This document shows positions 8,443 to 14,281 of a DNA stretch of 14,930 nt, in pieces. Every line of letters begins with the position of its first letter. Positions within the stretch are counted from its first letter, which is position 1. A program made the position numbers and the translations under genes. The notes under the pieces were generated by a model. That model did not search any database. It saw only the letters and a program-made list of their open reading frames with translations, and was not told the origin of the DNA. The DNA is taken from the NCBI GenBank assembly GCA_937124505.1, contig CAKZKV010000189.1:1-14930 (forward strand), given 5' to 3'. Source of the DNA: an uncultured Alphaproteobacteria bacterium. GTDB taxonomy: Bacteria > Pseudomonadota > Alphaproteobacteria > Micavibrionales > Micavibrionaceae.

Positions 8443-8449
8443 AAGCCCT

Positions 8450-9433
8450 TCACTCTGTTTCATCTACAGGGGCCGCCGCCTCATCCTTTACAGGAATACT
8501 TTCCTTAAGATCAAGGATAATAGGCTTATTTTCCTCGTCATCCTTATTTCGTTCGCATACAACAGCCTCTTGTTCCTGTGTCTGATTTTTCACATACAGA
8601 TAAGGTAATCCTGTAACTTCACAAAAACTGATTACAATATTTTTTGCTGTCACATCAGCTAAAGTTCCAAGTTCCACCACACCTTCCGGCAATTCTTCAC
8701 TTTTTTCAAGAGGCTGGGTAATCTCAAGATACGGTGACCCGTTTTTCTCAAGGGACAAAGATACCCCTTTGTCCAGTGTGACCTGCAATCCCCCTGAAAG
8801 GCTCAAATCATTGTATTCATAGGCAAGAGACTCTATGGATGCCGCTTCATTGGTAATTTTCAGAACCCCTTGAATTTCCGCATCGTTAATGGTTGCAGAT
8901 ATCGGCATGTCTTGTTTCGGCGCATAACCGCTGCCCTTTTTCTCCATTCCCAGATAAACGGCAAACGGCTTGTCCTTTAACATTCCCGTGATGGCTAGTC
9001 TGGGGGATGTATCTTGAGGTGTTTCGATCTGAACCAAGTCAATGGAAAATCCTTTAACGCCGCCCAGAAGCAGCTCTTCAACCCGCAAATGGTTAAAAAC
9101 AGGCCTTCCCCAAAAAATCGACCAGAATGGCAGTGAAAACTCAAGCTTTCTGATGATCACGGTTTGACTGACATCCAGTTGCGTCCCTTCGATGTTTGCA
9201 TAGGGAGCCGCAAAAATATACCCCCCGTCAAATTTCAGATAAGGAAATATAGTCGCATCATTAAATTCGCGGATGGCAACCTGCCGTCCTGTCACAGATG
9301 ATGCAATGTCTTGCACTTGCTTACGCCAGGATTCCGAATTTCCTGAGTAGGTGGAGAGGATGACCACGCCCATACCAAACAGCGCGGCGACGCCCAGAAA
9401 GAAATATAAAATAATTTTTAGAACTAATCTCAT
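8450..9433 (-). CDS. AsmA-like single-pass membrane protein
   Basis: A 327-residue protein with an N-terminal membrane helix (about 4-27) and a large beta-rich domain probably in the periplasm. The opening (hydrophobic anchor, then a VTGRQVAIREF segment, then FPYLKFDGGYIFAAPY and a run of layered beta strands) resembles the N-terminal region of AsmA-family envelope proteins, which act in outer-membrane lipid or protein homeostasis. The resemblance is moderate and I assign no precise function. The C-terminus is acidic and low in complexity (about 295-327, rich in E, D, P and A). Its start overlaps the stop of the pseudouridine synthase gene as ATGA (9430-9433), which points to translational coupling. 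Confidence 0.65.
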   Translation of the reverse strand: MRLVLKIILYFFLGVAALFGMGVVILSTYSGNSESWRKQVQDIASSVTGRQVAIREFNDATIFPYLKFDGGYIFAAPYANIEGTQLDVSQTVIIRKLEFSLPFWSIFWGRPVFNHLRVEELLLGGVKGFSIDLVQIETPQDTSPRLAITGMLKDKPFAVYLGMEKKGSGYAPKQDMPISATINDAEIQGVLKITNEAASIESLAYEYNDLSLSGGLQVTLDKGVSLSLEKNGSPYLEITQPLEKSEELPEGVVELGTLADVTAKNIVISFCEVTGLPYLYVKNQTQEQEAVVCERNKDDEENKPIILDLKESIPVKDEAAAPVDETE

Positions 9434-10401
9434 GCGATATCTTCAAAAAGTGAACGTTCAATTTTTTCGCTAAATCCGAAATTTTTCCAGCTTTTTTTCA
9501 AATCCGGCGGCAGGGGGGCCGTCAATTCTATATATTTCTTTGTCACAGGGTGCTTGAAAGACAAGCTGTAAGCATGTAAATGCGTGCGCTTTGTCTGTAA
9601 CTGACCATCAAAAAGTTCCGCTTTGAAGCCGTATTTTTTGTCTCCGAGAATCGGCGCGTTTAATACCTGCGCGGCATGAACCCTGATCTGGTGCGTCCGT
9701 CCTGTTCCGGGGCGAAAGACAATAAAAGCGACCTTCTTCCCGGCGTGGTCCACCACCTTATAATCCGTAATGGCCTTTTGTCCGTCATCACTGACCATGA
9801 TACGCTCCCGGTCTTTCCCTCCGGCCTTTAACAGCGGCGCATTGATCGTACCTTCATAGACATCCGGAACGGGAGAAACGAGGGCCATATAGCGTTTTTC
9901 AACGTCTTTTCCCTTGAACATAAAGCCCAGTTCACGCACGGCTTCCGCGGATCTGGCCAGTAACAAAATGCCGCTGGTTTCTTTATCAAGACGGTGCACC
10001 AGACGCGGTACCACGCCCTTCCTGTTTTTCAAGCCTTCCAATAATCCGTCAATATGCCGAAAGGTATTCGTACCGCCCTGCGTGGCGATATCTCCCGGTT
10101 TGTTCAGTGCGATCAAGTCACCATCATCATAGATCACCAGCGACTTGATAAACTCCCGGTCTTTATCGCTCAGGCCTTTTTTCTCGGTTGTTTCAACCTT
10201 GACGGGGGGAATGCGTATGTCCTGCCCGGTTATCAGCTTCTGGTCTGCCTTGGCACGTTTGCCGTCCACACGCACCTGCCCGGTCCGGATGATTTTAAAA
10301 ATCAGGGATTGCGGCACAGCGCCGAGTTCCCGTTTCAGCCAGCGATCCAGACGTTGCCCGTTATGGGCTTCGGTGACCTCAATATGTTTGGCACTATTCA
10401 T
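9430..10401 (-). CDS. rluC: RluA/RluC-family 23S rRNA pseudouridine synthase
   Basis: Converts specific uridines of 23S rRNA to pseudouridine. The 323-residue product has an N-terminal S4 RNA-binding domain (about 15-65, QRLDRWLKRELG to GQDIRIPP). The catalytic domain follows, with HRLDKETSG (catalytic Asp 139) and the conserved GRTHQIRVH at 234-242. Length and domain order match RluC. RluD is the main alternative, since both share these motifs; the short linker and overall form favour RluC, but specificity cannot be proven here. It starts 3 nt downstream of the crcB stop and overlaps the AsmA-like gene by 4 bp, so all three are likely co-transcribed. Confidence 0.9.
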   Translation of the reverse strand: MNSAKHIEVTEAHNGQRLDRWLKRELGAVPQSLIFKIIRTGQVRVDGKRAKADQKLITGQDIRIPPVKVETTEKKGLSDKDREFIKSLVIYDDGDLIALNKPGDIATQGGTNTFRHIDGLLEGLKNRKGVVPRLVHRLDKETSGILLLARSAEAVRELGFMFKGKDVEKRYMALVSPVPDVYEGTINAPLLKAGGKDRERIMVSDDGQKAITDYKVVDHAGKKVAFIVFRPGTGRTHQIRVHAAQVLNAPILGDKKYGFKAELFDGQLQTKRTHLHAYSLSFKHPVTKKYIELTAPLPPDLKKSWKNFGFSEKIERSLFEDIA

Positions 10402-10404
10402 GTA

Positions 10405-10782
10405 TTACCCTACTTTCCAGACAAGAAAACTGCCAAGCATCACGGCACTGACAGACAATATCACAGAGGCAAAGACATAGACCGCCGCGCCATACGTATC
10501 GCCGCGTGTAAACATATTCACCGTTTCAAGCGAAAACGTTGAAAAAGTTGTAAAGGCTCCCAGGAATCCTACTGTCAAAAGCAACCTGACTTCCTGTGAC
10601 GGATTGCCGTAACGGGCAAACAGAGCCACCAAGGCCCCCATAATCAAACAGCCCAAGACATTTGCGGTGAGTGTGCCATAATGCGTTGGCTGTTTCAGGA
10701 GGCTGGCAACGCCCACATTCACACCATGCCGGCAAACCGCGCCCAGGGCCCCTCCCGCTGCTACATAAAGAATTGAAATCAT
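10405..10782 (-). CDS. crcB: Fluoride ion channel CrcB/FluC
   Basis: Small membrane channel that exports fluoride; it works as a dual-topology dimer. The 125-residue protein has four hydrophobic segments and the family landmarks GALGAVCRHG (11-20), GTLTANVLGC (Asn 41) and GFLGAFTTFSTFSLE (72-86), the last containing the fluoride-coordinating TTFSTF region. It is first in the minus-strand run that continues through rluC, the AsmA-like gene, tag and flhB. I saw no fluoride riboswitch upstream; the region there is filled by inverted repeats starting about 74 bp from the start codon. A crcB-rluC neighbourhood is common in alphaproteobacteria. Confidence 0.95.
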   Translation of the reverse strand: MISILYVAAGGALGAVCRHGVNVGVASLLKQPTHYGTLTANVLGCLIMGALVALFARYGNPSQEVRLLLTVGFLGAFTTFSTFSLETVNMFTRGDTYGAAVYVFASVILSVSAVMLGSFLVWKVG

Positions 10783-10855
10783 GCTTTGTTATACGCTGTT
10801 TAGCGGTCAGAAATCCAGCCCCATATTTGCTAATAGAGTTCCTGTTCACTTCCCC

Positions 10856-11022
10856 AGCCGTCATCCCGGAGGTTATGTCGAGCTTTAACTGAAGGTTTTA
10901 GAGAGACTTGCCATCCGGGATCTATGACAAAATTCATCCCGGCTTTGAAATGGATCCCGGACAGTAACCAAAGCCAAGGCTGCTAAAGCAACCAGTCTTT
11001 GCTAACTTCCGGGATGACGGCT
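10856..11022. repeat. Composite inverted-repeat element with CCCGG cores
   Basis: The ends are a perfect 15-bp inverted repeat (10856-10870 with 11008-11022, core GCCGTCATCCCGGA), with further partial pairing inward. Inside is a second perfect 9-bp stem, TCCGGGATC (10914-10922) with GATCCCGGA (10953-10961). Altogether five ATCCCGG or CCGGGAT-type cores occur. The element is about 167 bp, has no coding capacity and resembles a MITE or intergenic palindromic unit of the type common in alphaproteobacterial genomes. Confidence 0.7.
10894..10920. repeat. Dispersed repeat arm, perfect inverted copy of 182-208
   Basis: Exact reverse complement of 182-208 over 27 bases, ending in mismatches on both sides. 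It lies inside the composite inverted-repeat element at 10856-11022. The two arms enclose about 10.7 kb containing eight genes. Confidence 0.8.
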
Positions 11023-11110
11023 CTGTTTGGCTTTATAATTCTTGAACCTGATGAAATAAAATTATCTGTATATCCTTGCCGTCTCCTGCGAATAATGATT
11101 CAATTGTATC

Positions 11111-12595
11111 ATGACCTATTGCCTGAAAGACATTTCCCCTGCCTTTGAACAACGTGTAGATGATATCCGCAGCTATATCCGGGAAGAAACGCTCTACAAA
11201 GATTATCTCGGCAGCGTTCTGGATGGTTTGCAAGGGGAGCTGGAATATATTGATGTTGCCCTAAACGCCCTGCTGGAAACTCAACGCCTGCTGATGATCC
11301 ATGATACCGGCCTGCACATGGATGAAGAGTTCCTCGAATTCTATCGCTCCTATGACGTAAAAAGCTGGCATAAGCAAAACAGCCCGCCCGTTGACCGGGA
11401 ATTAATTCTCAGTCTGGCGAACAAGGTTTATAACATGCAGTCTGGTCAGAATGATTATGGCATGCTGCATATTGGCGAAAACGTCCGCTCCGTCGTTGAG
11501 GTCGTTTTTAAACGCCTGGTCGATGAAAAAGAACATTTCGACGTAATCTTCGCAGATTCTTTTTTCAAGGCGCATTTACTGAATCGCATTGATAAAGACG
11601 CCATTCAAAAGATTGCAGAGCGCACGAGCAAGTGCTGGGAACCTGTGACAAAACGCATGGTGATTGTCCCTGGACTTCCGCAGGAAGATATTCCTGAAAT
11701 CAAAGATAGTAAGGATCACTACCTGCAATCCCTGCTCAAACCCGTTCATGATCGCATCATGAGCGGTGAAATCCATTACACGCTAACCTGTATCCCCACG
11801 CCCAGAGATGCAGAATTTGACAATATTCCTTATGAAGACTACCTCCAGCTCTTTTTTGAAATGTGTGATCAGCCATGGGAATATATTGACAAGGCGCACA
11901 AGCATCTCATCAAAAAACTCAACAAAGGCAGAGAATTACGCTTCACAAATAATGATGGAACTGACCTGACACTCAGTATCGACGGCATGACCTTTGCCAA
12001 TTCCCTGATTGCACGCAATGTGCCCGGCTCGGAAGTGTTCAGCGCGCCGATCAGGGACAGCGCCAATGGAAAAATCGTGGCAAAGGGTGTGTTTACGCCT
12101 GCCGGAAGGCTCAAAGGTGAACGCATTGAAGACATGGAGCTGACCTTTAAGGACGGCAAATGCGTTGAATACAAAGCCCGTATTGGTGAAGAAATCCTGA
12201 AAGATGCCCTTGAAACCGACGACGGCAGCAAATATCTCGGCGAGGTGGCCATCGGCACCAACCCGCACCTGAAACGCCCCGTCGCCAATATTGCCCTGGT
12301 TGAAAAAATCGGCGGCAGTTTTCACGTCGCTTTTGGCAATGCCTATACAGCCACAGACTATATGGGAGAACCTGTCGCTTTTGATAACAGCAATCGCAGC
12401 CTGCTGCACTGGGACATCACAACCATGCTGTATGGTAAAGAGGGGAAAATATATCTGGACGGTGATTTAATCATGGATCACGGCCTGTTTCTGGATGAGG
12501 AACTGGAGATTTTGAATAAAGGATGGGAGATGATCCCCCCCGCTAAAAGACCTGCCTACTGGCGGGAGGATGATTTTGAGAAGAGAAAATATTAA
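11111..12595 (+). CDS. M29-family metallo-aminopeptidase (AmpS-like)
   Basis: Cytoplasmic two-metal aminopeptidase that trims N-terminal residues. In the 494-residue product the C-terminal half carries the M29 metal-site motifs in order: ARNVPGSEVFSAP (E308), YLGEVAIGTNP (E378), SFHVAFGNAY (H405) and HWD (H433, D435). Upstream of these lies the RFTNNDGTDLTLSIDG beta segment typical of the family. All expected ligands are present, so it is probably active. It is longer than the roughly 410 residues of classical AmpS/AmpT, mainly through a charged helical N-terminal part (about 1-100). The ATG at 11111 has no good ribosome site, so the start is less certain than the family call. It stands alone on its strand, upstream of flbT, with a candidate terminator between. 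Confidence 0.9.
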   Translation: MTYCLKDISPAFEQRVDDIRSYIREETLYKDYLGSVLDGLQGELEYIDVALNALLETQRLLMIHDTGLHMDEEFLEFYRSYDVKSWHKQNSPPVDRELILSLANKVYNMQSGQNDYGMLHIGENVRSVVEVVFKRLVDEKEHFDVIFADSFFKAHLLNRIDKDAIQKIAERTSKCWEPVTKRMVIVPGLPQEDIPEIKDSKDHYLQSLLKPVHDRIMSGEIHYTLTCIPTPRDAEFDNIPYEDYLQLFFEMCDQPWEYIDKAHKHLIKKLNKGRELRFTNNDGTDLTLSIDGMTFANSLIARNVPGSEVFSAPIRDSANGKIVAKGVFTPAGRLKGERIEDMELTFKDGKCVEYKARIGEEILKDALETDDGSKYLGEVAIGTNPHLKRPVANIALVEKIGGSFHVAFGNAYTATDYMGEPVAFDNSNRSLLHWDITTMLYGKEGKIYLDGDLIMDHGLFLDEELEILNKGWEMIPPAKRPAYWREDDFEKRKY

Positions 12596-12606
12596 CCTGT
12601 TTTTTA
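12592..12606 (+). promoter_or_regulatory. CtrA-like site upstream of flbT
   Basis: TTAA (12592-12595), a 7-nt spacer and TTTA (12603-12606) match the CtrA pattern TTAA-N7-TTAA in seven of eight positions, with the first half followed by the preferred CC. The site overlaps the stop codon of the peptidase gene and lies about 30-45 bp before the presumed flbT transcription start. Short AT-rich motifs occur often by chance. Confidence 0.35.
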
Positions 12607-12620
12607 CGAGAGATGATATA

Positions 12621-12629
12621 TGCTATATT
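12621..12629 (+). promoter_or_regulatory. Candidate extended -10 promoter for flbT-flaF
   Basis: TGCTATATT matches the extended -10 form TGnTATAAT with one mismatch. The -35 position (12601-12606) fits only poorly, as is usual with an extended -10 or an activator-driven promoter. Transcription would begin near 12636, about 40 nt before the flbT start. No sigma-54 type GG-N10-GC element was seen here. Confidence 0.35.
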
Positions 12630-12634
12630 TTAAT

Positions 12635-12656
12635 GGTGGAGAACCCGCCGTTTTTT
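12635..12656 (+). terminator. Candidate intrinsic terminator after the M29 peptidase gene
   Basis: GGTGG (12635-12639), loop AGAAC, CCGCC (12645-12649) pair with one G-U, followed by G and six T (12651-12656). It stands 40 bp behind the peptidase stop and 19 bp before flbT. If flbT transcription starts just upstream, the hairpin would instead be a 5' leader structure of the flbT mRNA. Confidence 0.5.
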
Positions 12657-12675
12657 ATTAACAGAGAGAACCTCT

Positions 12676-13068
12676 ATGGCCCTTGTAATCGACTTAAAAC
12701 CAAACGAAAAAATCCTCATCGGTACCGCCGTCATCACGAACGACTCGCAGCGAACACGCCTGCATATTGCCGGCGATGCCGCTATTTTGCGTGAGAAAGA
12801 CGTTCTGAAAGAAGAGGATGCCGACAGCCCCTGCAAACAGATTTATTTTCTGGTACAATGCATGTATCTGGCGCGCAATCCCAAGGAATATCACGAAAAA
12901 TATTTCAAGCTGGTGCGTGAAATTCAGGAGGCCGCGCCAACGACAACGGCTTTTTTCCTGCTGATTAATGAAAAAATCATTCAGGGCCAGTATTACAAAG
13001 CCATGAAAGATGCGCGGGAACTTATCTTATATGAACAGGAGTTGATAAAAAATGCCCAGCAAGCCTGA
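12676..13068 (+). CDS. flbT: Flagellin synthesis regulator FlbT
   Basis: In Caulobacter FlbT represses flagellin translation after hook assembly by acting on the flagellin mRNA leader. The 130-residue product opens with LKPNEKILIGTAVI, followed by LHIAGDAAILREKDVLKEEDA and SPCKQIYFLVQCMYL, which follow the FlbT family pattern closely and span nearly its usual length. The ATG is preceded by a purine-rich AGAGAG at suitable spacing. It overlaps flaF by 17 bp, indicating a translationally coupled pair. No flagellin gene lies in the window, so the target RNA cannot be inspected. Confidence 0.93.
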   Translation: MALVIDLKPNEKILIGTAVITNDSQRTRLHIAGDAAILREKDVLKEEDADSPCKQIYFLVQCMYLARNPKEYHEKYFKLVREIQEAAPTTTAFFLLINEKIIQGQYYKAMKDARELILYEQELIKNAQQA

Positions 13069-13528
13069 TAATCCCTACGCCAGTGCTGCCGGAACTTACG
13101 GCGATCATGCACAAAAACATGCCACCAACCAGAGCGAACTGGAAGCCCGCGTCCTCCTGAAATCAGCGAAAATCCTGCAAGACCTGCAATCGGACTGGGA
13201 TCATGTCACGACCGAAATTCTGGAAGAGGCCCTGAAATATAACCGCCAGATCTGGATGCTGTTTTACGATACGGCCCTCGAAAACCCGGAGAATGACCGG
13301 CCGGCTAATTTGCGGAGTAACATCCTGAATCTGGCTAATTTCATTTTCAAACGGGAAGTTGAGATTCTGACAAAACCGGAAAAGAAAAAACTGGATATCC
13401 TGATTAATATCAACCGTGAGATTGCCGCCGGTTTGATGGAACAATCCAGAAACGCGACCTCAAACAAGAAAGAGTCCGACAAAAATAAAGGCGCTTCCGC
13501 GCCTTCTGGACAATCAACCGTTGTTTAA
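13052..13528 (+). CDS. flaF: Flagellar biosynthesis regulator FlaF
   Basis: FlaF is required for flagellin production or secretion and works opposite FlbT in alphaproteobacteria. The 158-residue product has the family core at about 7-125, including NPYASAAGTYG, LEARVLLKSAKILQDLQ, YNRQIWMLFYDTAL and LNLANFIFKREVEIL. A polar tail rich in K, S and N (about 130-158) makes it longer than typical FlaF proteins (about 115-125 residues). AGGAG lies about 10 nt before the ATG, inside the flbT coding end. Its last bases contain a hairpin that works as a terminator only on the opposite strand, for the FlaG-like gene. Confidence 0.9.
   Translation: MPSKPDNPYASAAGTYGDHAQKHATNQSELEARVLLKSAKILQDLQSDWDHVTTEILEEALKYNRQIWMLFYDTALENPENDRPANLRSNILNLANFIFKREVEILTKPEKKKLDILININREIAAGLMEQSRNATSNKKESDKNKGASAPSGQSTVV
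13480..13505 (-). terminator. Intrinsic terminator of the FlaG-like gene, inside the 3' end of flaF
   Basis: Read on the minus strand, AAGGCGC (13505-13499), loop GGAA and GCGCCTT (13494-13488) form a perfect 7-bp GC-rich stem that runs into TTTATTTTT, a classical intrinsic terminator. On the plus strand the hairpin has no T tract. It begins 28 bp beyond the stop of the minus-strand gene, within flaF codons. Confidence 0.75.
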
Positions 13529-13532
13529 CATA

Positions 13533-14009
13533 TTAAGCTGACGTTTGAAAACTGGTGTTTTCACCGGCAGTTGCCGCTTGTGCCCCTGATGCAAAAGCTG
13601 ACAGGGCATTTTGGGAAATCGGCGTATTTACCGTTTGCTCCGGCGCAGATGCCTTAACGGGAGCAGCCGTTTCAACTGGAGCGGCGGACTCCGCAACGGG
13701 TTGCACGTTCTGATCAAGAGGGGACTGTTGAGAGGTCTGTTCCGTCACCTGCTCTCTGCGGCGGGCTTCTAAAGCACCTTCTGACGGGATTTGGCGAACC
13801 GTATCGCCTGTTTCCGCATCACGCAACAGAATTACAGCGGTATCAAAGTTCACATCGACACTGATGAAAGGACTGATGTAAGGAGCCTGCGCAAACGTCT
13901 TCACGCTCTCCACCTGAGAGTTATTGGACAGCGCTCCTCCGCTTTGTTGTTCCGTATACTGACGGACAAGCGGCGCGCTAGCTAATACTGAATTGACCGC
14001 TTCAATCAT
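13533..14009 (-). CDS. Small protein with FlaG-like motif, probable flagellar accessory protein
   Basis: A 158-residue soluble protein without signal peptide or membrane helix. Residues about 49-76 (VDVNFDTAVILLRDAETGDT followed by VRQIPSEG) match the core of the FlaG family, in which a beta strand leads into D-x-TG-x-x-x-RQIP. The rest is low-complexity, rich in A, Q, S, P and E (about 85-158), unlike the compact FlaG proteins of gammaproteobacteria, so I call it FlaG-like only. FlaG affects filament length or flagellin export in some species. It lies between flaF and fliF on the opposite strand, has a good sigma-70-like promoter at 14057-14085 and its own terminator, and so forms a single-gene unit. 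AGGG lies about 10 nt before the ATG. Confidence 0.75.
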   Translation of the reverse strand: MIEAVNSVLASAPLVRQYTEQQSGGALSNNSQVESVKTFAQAPYISPFISVDVNFDTAVILLRDAETGDTVRQIPSEGALEARRREQVTEQTSQQSPLDQNVQPVAESAAPVETAAPVKASAPEQTVNTPISQNALSAFASGAQAATAGENTSFQTSA

Positions 14010-14056
14010 AATATTTACCCTAACCTGAAAAATGCATATTACATTTTTCTACTTTT

Positions 14057-14085
14057 AGTGTATCAATATAATCCTCAAAAGTCAA
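14057..14085 (-). promoter_or_regulatory. Sigma-70-like promoter of the FlaG-like gene
   Basis: On the minus strand TTGACT (14085-14080) and TACACT (14062-14057) are separated by exactly 17 bp, matching TTGACA/TATAAT in 5 and 4 of 6 positions. Transcription would start near 14050, leaving a leader of about 40 nt with a purine-rich ribosome site. Confidence 0.55.
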
Positions 14086-14162
14086 TATTTGGTTTATATT
14101 ACAGAAAACCGACCATCTTTTTCCATTATACTGATTCCGGCATAAAATATGCATTTCAAACA

Positions 14163-14191
14163 TGGAAATAAAATAAAAATAAAGGTATAGT
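14163..14191 (+). promoter_or_regulatory. Weak sigma-70-like promoter candidate for fliF
   Basis: TGGAAA (14163-14168) and TATAGT (14186-14191) are separated by 17 bp, with 4 and 5 of 6 consensus matches. The transcript would start near 14198, giving a leader of about 80 nt before the GTG start that includes the short ORF at 14201. AT-rich sequence makes chance matches likely. Confidence 0.35.
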
Positions 14192-14200
14192 TAAAGATCA

Positions 14201-14281
14201 ATGGTGAGGTTTTTCAAATTTTTTCATCAATTCCCGAAACCCGATTCTTTAGGCACATCGCCCGCGGAGAGAAATCTGTGA
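14201..14281 (+). CDS. Possible leader peptide overlapping fliF
   Basis: A 26-codon frame begins with ATG at 14201 and ends with TGA at 14279-14281. Its stop overlaps the fliF GTG start as GTGA, the usual geometry of translational coupling. The peptide is Phe-rich at its start (MVRFFKFFHQFPKP). No strong ribosome site precedes it and I know no homologue. It may be a real coupling leader or simply chance. Confidence 0.3.
   Translation: MVRFFKFFHQFPKPDSLGTSPAERNL

Larger units (their letters stand above)
10783..11110. other. Non-coding repeat-rich region between divergent crcB and M29 peptidase genes
   Basis: The 328 bp must hold the start signals of two divergent units. I see no convincing promoter pair: a TATAAT at 11034-11039 lacks a matching -35 box. 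Most of the region (10856-11022) is a composite of inverted repeats with five ATCCCGG-type cores. No open reading frame here looks real, and no RNA gene or riboswitch is evident. Confidence 0.65.

Noticed and set aside
10054..10542. 162-codon plus-strand ORF
   Set aside because: It lies antisense to the well-supported rluC and crcB genes and its product has no recognisable motif; a shadow frame.
10783..11110. Fluoride riboswitch before crcB
   Set aside because: I looked for a conserved fluoride aptamer before the crcB start and saw none; the structure present consists of inverted repeats farther upstream.
14252..14265. GG-N10-GC pattern resembling a sigma-54 promoter before fliF
   Set aside because: The -12 side is CCGC instead of TTGC, and the transcript would start at the start codon with the ribosome site outside it.
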